Below are positions 9,324 to 17,899 of a stretch of DNA of 53,215 nt, one piece after another (positions within the stretch are counted from its first letter, which is position 1; the number at the start of each line of letters is the position of its first letter). Under the pieces are notes generated by a model that saw only the letters and a list, made by a program, of their open reading frames with translations, ran no database searches and was not told the DNA's origin. Origin of the DNA: Prevotella jejuni (GTDB lineage: Bacteria > Bacteroidota > Bacteroidia > Bacteroidales > Bacteroidaceae); the NCBI RefSeq assembly GCF_900187995.1, contig NZ_FZNZ01000027.1:1-53215 (forward strand). Reading direction: 5' to 3'. The position numbers were made by a program, and so were the translations under genes.

Positions 9324-10958
9324 ATGAATACTTCATATTCCTTCTCCACCTTTTCTGCCTTTGTACAATCCTCTCTTCGGAGAGGCTGGGGAAGGCTTTT
9401 CTTATTGATGTTTACGCTCCCAACGATGGCACAGATGCCTTCTGACTCTCTTGTGGGCGAGCCTGAATATCGCTATAAGAACCTTACACAACTCTGGCAT
9501 AACACAAGTAATGCCGCTGGACTCTCTCTTGACGATTCGCCTAATCGTGGCTTTGCCTCCATAGGGTTCAACCATCGTGGTGGCGACTACCATCGTGTGC
9601 AGGAGGGGGGAGCAATGAATAACATGCAGTTCTTTACCGAACGCTATCAACGATTGGGTCGATATCTATACAGCTATGGTAAGGTAGACTTCAACCTCGG
9701 TCGTACCAAGGATCGTTCCTTTGCCGACCAGTATCGCCCTTACAACTCTAATCCCTATCAGTCGGGTAGTGCCATTGCAGGTAGTTACGACCATCAAGAC
9801 TTTGATATGGTAGCTTCTGTAGGTACGACAGACTTCTCTGGGTGGCGTTTCGGCCTTCAATTAAACTATCAGTTGGGCGATCTCTCCCGCCTTCGTGACC
9901 CTCGTTCACGTTCGCAGTTGCTTGACTACCGTCTGACTCCGTCTGTTTCTTACACGATGGGTGGTCATACGCTGGGCTTATCGGGCTATTATGATCGTCG
10001 TAAAGAGAAGATGGGACCATTAGTAACAGTGCAGAGTGATGCCACACTTACCTATTATCTCTTCTCTGGAATGGAGTATGCAACGGGGACAATAGGCGGT
10101 TATTCGAGCTTTAATAGGGAGTGGGTGAACCACCAAGTGGGTGTAGCTATGGATTACGGATACCGGTCTGATGCCTTCCATACGCTGAATAGCTTTGGTA
10201 TTAGTCGTGGAGAGGAGTATGCATACGGTACGTATAAATACGAACCGGGTCGATACTTCACCTATTTATATAATGTACAGTCGCAAAACAGATTGCTCAC
10301 TGGGAGCGTGTTACACCAAGTTGACGTCCGTATGGATTGGCAACAAGGCTATGCAGATGAGTATCGTCAACAGTTGATTATCACGGATGACCCACAGATA
10401 GGGACAACGTCTTACACATACGAGAAGCAGTTGGAGTTTCGTAAACGCTATCAGGTGCGTACGTTCGATTGCGCTTTCCGCTATCGTGCTAACTTCCTCA
10501 ACGATGCTCCCTCACGTCTTCTTCAGCAGGCAACGGCCTCCCTCAAAGGTTATACTGGCTTATCAATAGATACGCACAAGGCAAGCAATCGACATCTTCT
10601 ACCGTTGTCATCATCTGATTATAGCCGTATTAATTTTCAGTTGGAGAATGGTATCTCATTGTTCAAACAGCATCTTACGGCAGATCTGACACTTGGGTAT
10701 AGTGTTTCTACACGTGCCGACCTGCAATTAGCAGATGACTCTTCTGTCTTGGCACAGCGTGTCTTGCTGAAAGACCTACCTTATTATGAAGCCAACCTAC
10801 TTCATGGACGCTTGCAGGTGATGTATCAGTTCCCTCTAACTATTAAGAAGTCACGTGCTATGTGGTTTGTGAAAGCGTTCGGTGACTTTACTTCTGCTAA
10901 CTCCGCTGGGCATCCTAATCTATATAATGTAGGTTTTAGTGTGGGTTTGTTTAATTGA
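9324..10958 (+). CDS. DUF6850-family outer-membrane beta-barrel protein
   Basis: A 544-residue protein with a signal peptide ending about residue 37 (RLFLLMFTLPTMAQ|MPSD), followed by a long run of alternating amphipathic strands rich in Tyr, Gly and Arg (for example GDYHRVQEGGAMNNMQFFTERYQRL, RYLYSYGKVDFNLGR). It ends GHPNLYNVGFSVGLFN, with the final Phe-containing strand expected of a barrel. It matches the DUF6850 outer-membrane family that accompanies DUF4876 lipoproteins; the molecular function is unknown. The gap from the DUF4876 gene is 130 bases with no clear promoter or terminator, so it is probably in the same transcript. The N-terminal region of the signal peptide is encoded by a palindromic GC-rich stretch (CTCTCTTCGGAGAG, about 9372-9385) of a kind usually found between genes. 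The true start could therefore be a later codon. Confidence 0.75.
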   Translation: MNTSYSFSTFSAFVQSSLRRGWGRLFLLMFTLPTMAQMPSDSLVGEPEYRYKNLTQLWHNTSNAAGLSLDDSPNRGFASIGFNHRGGDYHRVQEGGAMNNMQFFTERYQRLGRYLYSYGKVDFNLGRTKDRSFADQYRPYNSNPYQSGSAIAGSYDHQDFDMVASVGTTDFSGWRFGLQLNYQLGDLSRLRDPRSRSQLLDYRLTPSVSYTMGGHTLGLSGYYDRRKEKMGPLVTVQSDATLTYYLFSGMEYATGTIGGYSSFNREWVNHQVGVAMDYGYRSDAFHTLNSFGISRGEEYAYGTYKYEPGRYFTYLYNVQSQNRLLTGSVLHQVDVRMDWQQGYADEYRQQLIITDDPQIGTTSYTYEKQLEFRKRYQVRTFDCAFRYRANFLNDAPSRLLQQATASLKGYTGLSIDTHKASNRHLLPLSSSDYSRINFQLENGISLFKQHLTADLTLGYSVSTRADLQLADDSSVLAQRVLLKDLPYYEANLLHGRLQVMYQFPLTIKKSRAMWFVKAFGDFTSANSAGHPNLYNVGFSVGLFN

Positions 10959-11269
10959 TATTATGGCTTTGGTGAGTATAATGTCTTATTCAAAGGATAG
11001 ATTATAAAATCTCTATGATGGAGTAGGCTCTCCCTTCTATTAGTATCTTCTCTGGTGTAACATGGTAATTACACCACTTTCTATGGGCGAGAGGATGGGG
11101 AGGGGCCACCTTTCCATGCTATCGAAATCGTTTTTACTCCATACAGTGAAAGGAACTGTAAGGGCGTAAAAAATCATTACATAATATAGTACTAAGTACC
11201 TTCAAAATAGGAGTGTAATATAGTCTGTAATCAAGTTTGTAACCATCAAGATATCAATGTGTTATGTTT

Positions 11270-11480
11270 AGCATTGAAAAAGACGCCTTTCTTGCCCCAA
11301 GAAGGGCGTCTTCTATATCCAAGAAGGGCATGTTCTTGAAGATTGTTAGGCCTCTTCTTTCACCTTAAAGGGCGTGTACTACAGTCAAGAGGAGTGAAAA
11401 AAGTTGACATAAGGGTAAAGAAAAGCTCTCTTCTCTACCCCTCTGCTCGAGTGAAAGTAGGTGTCTAACGAGATAAAGTA
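11270..11480. repeat. Dispersed hairpin repeat, copy 1 (AAGAAGGGCGTCTTC family)
   Basis: AGACGCCTTTCTT (11281-11293) pairs with AAGAAGGGCGTCT (11299-11311), with one G-U pair. It is followed by AAGAAGGGCATGTTCTTGAA (11321-11340) and, further on, AAAGGGCGTGT, GAGTGAAAAAAGTTGACATAA and TGTCTAACG. The same ordered blocks recur at about 45010-45215, and a shorter version lies at about 25040-25150. No protein is encoded. Confidence 0.7.
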
Positions 11481-11525
11481 TGCTGTAGGTTTATGGGTTA
11501 TAAACAATGGAAAATAGTTACTCTA

Positions 11526-11562
11526 ACCATTAACACCCAACATTCAACACCCAACACCCATC
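11526..11562. repeat. AACACCC-rich direct-repeat tract, copy 1
   Basis: ACCATTAACACCCAACATTC, then CAACACCCAACACCCATC. Nearly the same tract occurs at 52554-52590 (ACCATCAACACCTAACATTT, then AACACCCAACACCCAACA). These are short heptamer-like direct repeats in non-coding DNA. Confidence 0.65.
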
Positions 11563-11605
11563 AGTTATTAGCCTTTGCACGACGAAAAGAAATAAATAGG
11601 AACGC

Positions 11606-11956
11606 TTATTTCTTATGCTTGCAAGCAGGACAGATAGACTCGTCCTTGTTAAGTTTCTCGTAGTGTTCCTTACGCTTAGGGTTCATAGGAAACCAACCTT
11701 TGACCACACGCTTCTCTTGAGAAAAGAGTTCGCCAATGCCCCAAAGGAAGGAAGCTCCAAGCACACCGAGCAATGCTGACCAGAAAAGACTTTGTATAAA
11801 AAGAGCAGAAACACAGCAAGTAAGACCCGCTAAGAGCCAGATCCACCATGGTTTTGTACCAAAATAATACTCTGTCTTTATGACTAATGGATGACAAAGT
11901 CCGATGATAAGAAACGTGCACACGGCCAGTAGAATACCTTGAAAATTCAATTCCAT
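11606..11956 (-). CDS. DUF4491-family small membrane protein
   Basis: A 116-residue protein with three to four hydrophobic segments, then a conserved WGIGELFSQEKRVVKGWFPMNPKR stretch and a C-terminal CPACKHKK that could bind a metal. I recognise the pattern GLCHPLVIKTEYYFGTKPWW...GELF.QE.RV.KGWFP.NPKR as DUF4491; the function is unknown. The start is set at the ATG encoding MELNFQGILL (position 11956). The longer frame to 12058 adds 34 residues foreign to the family and would run through a minus-strand TATTTTTG promoter element at 12048-12055. Confidence 0.8.
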   Translation of the reverse strand: MELNFQGILLAVCTFLIIGLCHPLVIKTEYYFGTKPWWIWLLAGLTCCVSALFIQSLFWSALLGVLGASFLWGIGELFSQEKRVVKGWFPMNPKRKEHYEKLNKDESICPACKHKK

Positions 11957-12047
11957 TTCAGATAAGTTTAAGAATAGATTTAATTGTAAGCATGTGAGAA
12001 ATGCTAATAAACATGACATTCTTAGCAAACTCCAAATTTTGTAGGTG

Positions 12048-12055
12048 CAAAAATA
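12048..12055 (-). promoter_or_regulatory. Putative -7 promoter element of the DUF4491 gene
   Basis: CAAAAATA on the plus strand reads TATTTTTG on the minus strand (TAnnTTTG), 92 bases before the chosen ATG at 11956. It supports rejecting the longer reading frame. Confidence 0.5.
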
Positions 12056-12099
12056 CAAAAAAAACTCTATCTAAAAGAGGCTTTCTCAGAATTATTGAG

Positions 12100-12107
12100 T
12101 ACATTTG
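12100..12107 (+). promoter_or_regulatory. Putative -7 promoter element of the phosphohexomutase gene
   Basis: TACATTTG matches TAnnTTTG and lies 35 bases before the ATG at 12143. The -33 element is not well conserved. Confidence 0.55.
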
Positions 12108-12142
12108 CAGATATAAGTCATAAATGAGAAAATACTTAAATT

Positions 12143-13888
12143 ATGAACAATAACCAAACACTCATCGCTCAATGCGAAGAGAAAGCACGGCAGTGGTTGG
12201 CTCCTGCTTTCGATGACAAGACTCGTTCAGCCGTTGAGGCTATGATTAACAACGAAGATAAGGCTGACCTCATAGAGTCATTCTATAAGGACTTAGAGTT
12301 CGGTACAGGTGGTCTTCGTGGTATTATGGGCGCTGGCTCTAATCGTATGAATATCTATACTGTGGGTATGGCAACTCAAGGCTTTGCTAATTACTTGAAG
12401 ATTAACTTCAAGGATATGAAGCAGATTAGCGTCGTTGTTTGTCATGACTGCCGTAACAATTCTCGTCTCTTTGCTGAGACTGTTGCTAATATCTTCTCTG
12501 CTAATGGCATAAAGGTCTACCTCTTCGACGATCTTCGCCCTACTCCAGAGTGCTCTTTTGCTATTCGTCATTTGAAGGCACAGGCTGGTGTGAACATTAC
12601 AGCAAGTCATAACCCACGTGAATATAATGGTTACAAGGCTTACTGGGAGGATGGTGCACAGGTACTTGCGCCCCATGACAAGGGAATCATTGATGAAGTG
12701 AACAAAGTTAAGGTCGAGGATGTTAAGTTCGAAGGCAATAAAGCACTGATAGAGATTATCGGCGAAGAGATTGATAAGATTTATCTTGATAAGGTAAAGA
12801 CCATCAGTATTGACCCGCAGGTCATTAAGAATCAGCATGACCTTAAGATTGTCTATACTCCGCTGCATGGTGCTGGTCGCGTAATTATTCCACGTGCGTT
12901 GGCTTCATGGGGCTTTGACAATGTTCATTGTGTGAAGGAACAGATGGTGAAAGATGGTAACTTCCCAACTGTCGACCGTCCAAACCCAGAGATAGCAGAA
13001 GCTTTGACACTCGGTTTGCGTGATGCGAAGGCTCTCGATGCCGATATCTTGATGGCTTCTGACCCAGATGCTGACCGTGTAGGTATGGCTTGTAAGAATA
13101 GTGATGGCGAATGGGTACTGATTAATGGTAACCAGACTTGCTTGATCTTCTTGTGGTATATTATCACTAATCGCCAGGCTGTGGGCAAGATGAAGCCAAC
13201 AGACTTTATCGTAAAGACCATTGTTACAACAGAGGTTATTCGTAAGATTGCAGAGAAACAGCACGTAGAGATGCGTGATTGCTACACTGGTTTCAAGTGG
13301 ATTGCACGTGAGATTGCACTCTCTGAGGGTAAGCAGCAGTATATTGGCGGTGGTGAGGAAAGCTATGGTTTCCTTGCAGAAGACTTCGTAAGAGATAAGG
13401 ATGCTGTAAGTGCTTGTGCTTTGTTGGCTGAGATTTGTGCGTATGCAAAGGATCATGGTAAGACTTTGTATGATATTCTTATGGATATTTATATGGAGTA
13501 TGGTTACAGCCATGAGTTCACAATCAATGTGGAACGTCCTGGTAAGAGCGGTGCTGACGAGATTCAGCAGATGATGAAGAATTTCCGTTCTAATCCTCCT
13601 AAGGAGCTTGGTGGTAGTGTCATCAATGTTTACAAGGACTTCCAGAGCCTTGAGCTAACGAAAGCTGACGGTTCTAAGGAGAAGATGGATATGCCTGATA
13701 CAAGCAATGTTCTTCAGTGGTTCTGCACTGATGGCACTAAGGTGAGCGTTCGTCCATCAGGTACTGAACCAAAGATTAAGTTCTATCTTGAGATAAAGGA
13801 TACAATGAACTCTGCTTCTGATTTCCCTGCTTGCGAGCAGCGTGCTTGTGAAAAGATTGAGGCTATCAAGAAGAGTTTGGGTTTGTAA
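12143..13888 (+). CDS. Phospho-sugar mutase (phosphoglucomutase/phosphomannomutase)
   Basis: A 581-residue cytoplasmic alpha-D-phosphohexomutase that interconverts hexose 1- and 6-phosphates through a phosphoserine. All four signature loops are visible. These are the catalytic ITASHNP with S155, the metal loop DPDADRVG with D307, D309 and D311, the sugar-recognition loop GGGEESYGF, and the C-terminal phosphate-binding RPSGTEPKIKFY. The length and N-terminus (FGTGGLRGIMGAGSNRMN) fit the long PGM2-like group rather than the ~460-residue AlgC/GlmM group. Glucose versus mannose specificity cannot be decided. It could feed the GDP-mannose/GDP-fucose route used by gmd and fcl in this window. A strong terminator follows at 13940-13990. 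Confidence 0.93.
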   Translation: MNNNQTLIAQCEEKARQWLAPAFDDKTRSAVEAMINNEDKADLIESFYKDLEFGTGGLRGIMGAGSNRMNIYTVGMATQGFANYLKINFKDMKQISVVVCHDCRNNSRLFAETVANIFSANGIKVYLFDDLRPTPECSFAIRHLKAQAGVNITASHNPREYNGYKAYWEDGAQVLAPHDKGIIDEVNKVKVEDVKFEGNKALIEIIGEEIDKIYLDKVKTISIDPQVIKNQHDLKIVYTPLHGAGRVIIPRALASWGFDNVHCVKEQMVKDGNFPTVDRPNPEIAEALTLGLRDAKALDADILMASDPDADRVGMACKNSDGEWVLINGNQTCLIFLWYIITNRQAVGKMKPTDFIVKTIVTTEVIRKIAEKQHVEMRDCYTGFKWIAREIALSEGKQQYIGGGEESYGFLAEDFVRDKDAVSACALLAEICAYAKDHGKTLYDILMDIYMEYGYSHEFTINVERPGKSGADEIQQMMKNFRSNPPKELGGSVINVYKDFQSLELTKADGSKEKMDMPDTSNVLQWFCTDGTKVSVRPSGTEPKIKFYLEIKDTMNSASDFPACEQRACEKIEAIKKSLGL

Positions 13889-13939
13889 TGGTCTATTTTT
13901 AGCCTTTGATAATATTTGCGAGGGCTTTATATTATAGTT

Positions 13940-13990
13940 AAAGCAGGAGTCTCTATAAAGTTTTATTTGTGGAAACTCCTGCTTTTTATT
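13940..13990 (+). terminator. Rho-independent terminator after the phosphohexomutase gene
   Basis: AAAGCAGGAGT (13940-13950) pairs with ACTCCTGCTTT (13975-13985) and is followed by TTATT. The loop is 24 bases. Confidence 0.8.
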
Positions 13991-14101
13991 GTTTTATGCC
14001 TTCTTGTATATAAATCTTTGGATAGCTTTCTGTCTCTTTTAGTGTGCTACGCTATTTGATATTTTAGCCTTTCAAGTCATAGATTATTTAGTCTCTTGTA
14101 A

Positions 14102-14455
14102 ATGGAAAAAAGTGATATAATGTCTATTATTCAAGATAATAATGTTTCTGAATATTATTCCTTGAAGCATTTAGGTATTGATGGTTATGCTTTTCCAGAC
14201 CAAGAAGCACTTAAAATAGTGCAAATATGCAAACTTTTATTGATTCCAATCTTAGGTGGTGATGTATATAGTTTGACTGATTCTACAATAGAGGATTTAG
14301 ATGATAGTTGGTATTATGATAGAACTCCAAATGAGTCATATTACAATTACGTGCAAAACAGTTGTAATAGATCTGAATCTTACATAAGGGCTTACAAAAG
14401 TCATTCTTGTGATAGACCTTTATTTTCCTTGGTCATTGAAGAACAATTAAAATAA
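14102..14455 (+). CDS. Orphan Imm40-like immunity protein (putative)
   Basis: A 117-residue, acidic, low-GC gene unlike its neighbours. The core reads ILGGDVYSLTDSTIEDLDDSWYYDRTPNESYYNYVQNSCNRSES in consecutive pieces: GGDVY at 57-61, a D-x-WYYD segment near 74-78, NES at about 81-83, then YVQNSC and YIRAY. The order GGDVY...WY.....ES...yv..S...YI..Y is what I remember for the Imm40 family of polymorphic-toxin immunity proteins, which bind and neutralise a partner toxin in the cytoplasm. No toxin, Rhs/LXG or WapA-type gene is adjacent. The 760 bases downstream carry no clear toxin remnant. The family call rests on pattern memory, so confidence is moderate. The alternative is an uncharacterised Bacteroidales protein. 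Confidence 0.55.
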   Translation: MEKSDIMSIIQDNNVSEYYSLKHLGIDGYAFPDQEALKIVQICKLLLIPILGGDVYSLTDSTIEDLDDSWYYDRTPNESYYNYVQNSCNRSESYIRAYKSHSCDRPLFSLVIEEQLK

Positions 14456-14831
14456 TCGAATACTTTTAGAAAAGGCAGTGCGGTTTTTTGTTGATTAGGT
14501 GGTTCAGGCACAGTTCCTGTTCCTCTTTGAATTGTTGGTGGTATAGGTAGTGATTACTATGGAGGAGAAGTTGGAAGGTAGCTCTCTGATACTATTTTTG
14601 ATATTTCTGTACATATAAAACCTTGCATACCCTTTTTAAGACGAGTAAAGTTTTGTGTTGGTATTAGTAAGAATAAAAGCGAGTATTATATAATATCTAT
14701 AAATCTGCGTTTGTTAGATATGAATTATTTTGTAGAACTCTTATATTCTCTATATTGTGTAGAAAGATGAAGTTATCGCATCCCGGTGTGGCCACTTTTT
14801 AATAGACGGCTTATTGAGTGTTTTCCCATAG

Positions 14832-14935
14832 TTTTAAATTTGCTGTCATATCTGTCATTCGTTTCATGAACTTAACTTGTTAGCTTACAGTATAGTTACA
14901 TGAAATGTTAAAAATGACAGCAAATGAATTTTAAA
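14832..14935. repeat. ~105-bp element with TGTCAT inverted ends, copy A
   Basis: The left end is TTTTAAATTTGCTGTCAT (14832-14849), with a second TGTCAT nine bases on. The right end is ATGACAGCAAATGAATTTT (from 14914). The block AATGTTAAAAATGACAGCAA near the right end is identical in copies B (22214-22315, reversed) and C (38394-38499). The ends can pair into a long stem. It lies between two convergent genes, as do the other two copies. It could be a small non-autonomous mobile element or a REP-like 3'-end element. Confidence 0.8.
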
Positions 14936-15041
14936 CTTTTCTTGTAATAATACGTAATTACGGCTGTCTCTTTTCATGAGTAGCGTGTTATCCTTTCTTA
15001 TCTGAATTTATCAGTCAATAAGAATGACAAAAGAGCATAAA

Positions 15042-15089
15042 AAAAGGTGCTTAGTCAGCTGTTGACTAAACACCTTTTATTTTTTTTAC
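15042..15089. terminator. Bidirectional rho-independent terminator of clpC
   Basis: AAAAGGTGCTTAGTCA (15042-15057) pairs with TGACTAAACACCTTTT (15063-15078) with one mismatch and a 5-base loop. There is a T-run on the right and an A-run on the left, so it can work on either strand. It is about 140 bases past the clpC stop. Confidence 0.8.
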
Positions 15090-15216
15090 TAAGTCTCTTT
15101 TGAACGTTTATTAAAGATTAATGAGAAATCATGTGAACATTTTATTTACATTCAAAAGTAAGCTTATTATGGACTGATAGCACAAGCGGGGGAGATATAA
15201 CTCCCACTCTTAGCTG

Positions 15217-17757
15217 TTATTCTGTTGGTAGAATATCAAATTTCAGTTTATCATTATCTTTCTCTTTTGATATCTTGATGGTGTCACCAGCCTTGATTTC
15301 GCCAGAGAGAATGAGTTCACTTAATCCATCCTCGATGTGATTTTGGATAGCACGCTTCAATGGACGTGCACCAAATTGTACATCATATCCCTTCGTTGCC
15401 ACATACTCCTTAGCTTCATCTGTTATCTCCATCTCGTAGCCTAATTCATGCACACGCTTGAACAAACCTTTGAGTTCAATGTTGATAATCTTCTTGATAG
15501 CCTCGAGGTCGAGCTGGTCGAAGGTGATAATCTCATCCAAACGGTTGAGAAACTCTGGTGCGAACTGTTTGCTAAGACTCTTTTGAATGATAGCACGAGC
15601 ACGCTCCTTGTCACCTTCATTCTGTGATAAGCCATTCAGATTAGTTGCTTTGAAACCAACACCCTGCCCGAACTCCTTCAGTTGACGTGTACCAGCGTTG
15701 GATGTCATAATGATGACAGTATTGCGGAAATCTATCAATCGACCGTTACCATCAGTTAATCTACCTTCATCAAGTACCTGTAAAAGCATGTTGAACACGT
15801 TGCCATGTGCCTTCTCTATCTCATCAAGTAGGACGATAGAGTAGGGGTGATGACGCACTTTCTCGGTTAACTGTCCTCCTTCATCATATCCTACGTATCC
15901 TGGAGGAGCACCAACAAGGCGTGAGGTGTTGAAACTCTCCGTATATTCACTCATGTCAATACGTATCAGGGCATCGGCTGATCCAAACATCATCTCAGCA
16001 AGGCGTTTGGCAAGATAAGTCTTACCTACACCCGTTGGACCTAAGAACATAAACGCACCGATAGGGTGATTAGGATCCTTTAAACCGACACGATTACGCT
16101 GAATAGCCTTAACCATCTTGTCGATAGCAGCATCTTGAGCAATGACAACCTGCTTGAGATCGTTATTCATGTTCTTTAATCGGATGCCTTCGGCCTCTTG
16201 CATGCGCTGAACAGGGACACCTGTTATCATAGAGACAACATCAGCAATGGCATCTTCTCCAATCTCAATCTTATCTTCGGTGTCGCCATTTTGCCATCTT
16301 TCCTGCTCATTTTTCAATTTTTGTTCAAGTTCCGTTTGTTTATCACGGAAGCTTGCAGCAAGTTCGAAGTTCTGATTCTTTACAGCAGCCTGCTTCTTCT
16401 CCTGTGCTATTTCAATCTCTTTCTGAATGTCGAGGATAGACTGTGGTACCTTAACATGCTGTAAATGAACACGTGAACCAACCTCGTCGATAATATCTAT
16501 CGCCTTGTCTGGGAATGAGCGATCGGTGATATATCTCTCAGCATACTTAACACAAGCTTTTAAAGCGTCCTCTGTGTAGCGCACATGATGGTGGCCTTCA
16601 TAACGATCCTTAATATTCTCAAGAATCTGAAGCGTCTCTTCTGCTGTTGTTGGTTCGACCAAAACTTTTTGGAAACGACGCTCTAAGGCTCCATCTTTCT
16701 CAATTGACTTACGGTATTCATCAAGTGTCGTAGCACCGATACACTGTATTGTACCTCTTGCCAAGGCTGGCTTCAAGATATTAGCAGCGTCCATAGAGCC
16801 TGGAGAAGAGCCTGCCCCGATAAGCGTGTGAATCTCATCAATGAAGATGATGATGTCTGGGTTCTGCTCAATTTCCTTTATCAACGCACGGATGCGTTCC
16901 TCAAACTGACCACGATACTTGGTACCTGCAACTACAGCTGTTAGGTCGAGTGTGATGACTCGTTTATCGAAAAGGATAGGAGAGGTGAGATGCTTTACAA
17001 TAAGTTGTGCTAAGCCTTCTACAATAGCACTCTTTCCAACACCTGGTTCACCGATAAGGATTGGGTTATTCTTCTTCCTTCTACCAAGAATCTCACTAAC
17101 GCGCATAATCTCTTTCTCTCTTCCTACAACAGGATCGAGCTTCCCCTCTGCTGCAGCCTGAGTGAGGTCGGTACCGAAACTATCGAGTACTGGCGTCTTA
17201 GACTTTGTTCGTGAGCTTTGTGTTGTCTTTGTGTTACCACCATTATTAGATGACGACGACATCATGTCATCATCCATTTCTTCCTCATCAGCCATCCCTA
17301 TACCGTCTTTTGGCTGGTTTGCACGTTGTTGTAACATTGATATTGCGTTGTTATAATTGAATCCACTGTCTTCCAAAACTACCTTTGCACCATTGTTAGA
17401 TGAGTCATGTAGGATGGCAAGGAATAGATGTAGAATATCTACAGTCTCAGCATGTTGCATACGAGCTTCGAGTACAGCTAACTTTAAAATGTTATTAGCT
17501 TGCTCGTCCAAAATAATGTCTGGTATTGAAACCGTAGTATCAATGGATTTCTCTTGAACCTTCTTTTCTATCTCTCTCTTTATATTGTCTATATCAACCT
17601 TCCATTTACTGAATAGTTCCCAAACTGGTCCTGACTTTTCTCGTAGGATAGCAAGCATGATATGTTCGGGAGTTACCGACTTACTCGTCAGTCTCTCTGC
17701 TTCCTCTCTACTGAATGAAAGAACCTCAGAAACCTTTGGTGAAAATTGATTCATCAT
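15217..17757 (-). CDS. clpC: ATP-dependent Clp protease ATP-binding subunit ClpC
   Basis: An 846-residue AAA+ unfoldase that recognises substrates and threads them into ClpP in the cytoplasm. In order: a double Clp-N repeat (about 1-145); an acidic/Ser-rich linker ([18 protein letters not shown], about 155-175); AAA-1 with Walker A GEPGVGKS at 236-243 and Walker B IIFIDE; a UVR-type middle domain ([19 protein letters not shown]); and AAA-2 with Walker A GPTGVGKT at 573-580 and a ClpB_D2-small C-terminus. The UVR-containing middle segment, shorter than that of ClpB, identifies ClpC. The acidic, Ser/Asn-rich linker after the N-domain is longer than usual. Two start codons are adjacent (MMNQF); either may be used. 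It stands as a single unit; no clpP or mcsAB neighbours are present. Confidence 0.95.
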   Translation of the reverse strand: MMNQFSPKVSEVLSFSREEAERLTSKSVTPEHIMLAILREKSGPVWELFSKWKVDIDNIKREIEKKVQEKSIDTTVSIPDIILDEQANNILKLAVLEARMQHAETVDILHLFLAILHDSSNNGAKVVLEDSGFNYNNAISMLQQRANQPKDGIGMADEEEMDDDMMSSSSNNGGNTKTTQSSRTKSKTPVLDSFGTDLTQAAAEGKLDPVVGREKEIMRVSEILGRRKKNNPILIGEPGVGKSAIVEGLAQLIVKHLTSPILFDKRVITLDLTAVVAGTKYRGQFEERIRALIKEIEQNPDIIIFIDEIHTLIGAGSSPGSMDAANILKPALARGTIQCIGATTLDEYRKSIEKDGALERRFQKVLVEPTTAEETLQILENIKDRYEGHHHVRYTEDALKACVKYAERYITDRSFPDKAIDIIDEVGSRVHLQHVKVPQSILDIQKEIEIAQEKKQAAVKNQNFELAASFRDKQTELEQKLKNEQERWQNGDTEDKIEIGEDAIADVVSMITGVPVQRMQEAEGIRLKNMNNDLKQVVIAQDAAIDKMVKAIQRNRVGLKDPNHPIGAFMFLGPTGVGKTYLAKRLAEMMFGSADALIRIDMSEYTESFNTSRLVGAPPGYVGYDEGGQLTEKVRHHPYSIVLLDEIEKAHGNVFNMLLQVLDEGRLTDGNGRLIDFRNTVIIMTSNAGTRQLKEFGQGVGFKATNLNGLSQNEGDKERARAIIQKSLSKQFAPEFLNRLDEIITFDQLDLEAIKKIINIELKGLFKRVHELGYEMEITDEAKEYVATKGYDVQFGARPLKRAIQNHIEDGLSELILSGEIKAGDTIKISKEKDNDKLKFDILPTE

Positions 17758-17899
17758 ATCCTAACCTTTCTTTTTTTACTTGTTTCTGTGGACAATATGT
17801 CCTCTTTTAGTTGGTCATTACAAACAAATGTTATGCCAAAAACATAAGAATCGAACGTACATCTATATTGTAAGTTCGATTCTATATGTATATTTTATG

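Larger units (their letters stand above)
10959..11605. other. Convergent intergenic region carrying dispersed repeats, no gene
   Basis: No ORF with protein-like composition is present between the convergent DUF6850 and DUF4491 genes. It holds a hairpin GGTGTAA/TTACACC (11054-11075), a GAGAGGATGGGGAGG tract near 11090, copy 1 of the AAGAAGGGCGTCTTC repeat family (about 11270-11480) and an AACACCC-rich tract (11526-11560). Confidence 0.6.
14456..15216. other. Long convergent intergenic region between the Imm40-like gene and clpC
   Basis: There is no convincing gene in 760 bases of AT-rich DNA. It contains element A of the ~105-bp convergent-gap repeat family (14832-14935) and the bidirectional terminator at 15042-15089. 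The part at 14456-14830 shows nothing recognisable. Confidence 0.6.

Noticed and set aside
11606..12058. A 150-residue reading of the DUF4491 gene
   Set aside because: The extra 34 N-terminal residues are unlike the family and run across a TAnnTTTG promoter element; the start at 11956 is preferred.
12293..13513. Long minus-strand frames opposite the phosphohexomutase gene
   Set aside because: They are shadows of a gene whose four catalytic motifs are intact on the plus strand.
14456..14830. A toxin remnant downstream of the Imm40-like gene
   Set aside because: I translated the region by eye in the plus frames and found no domain-like stretch; frames are short and broken.
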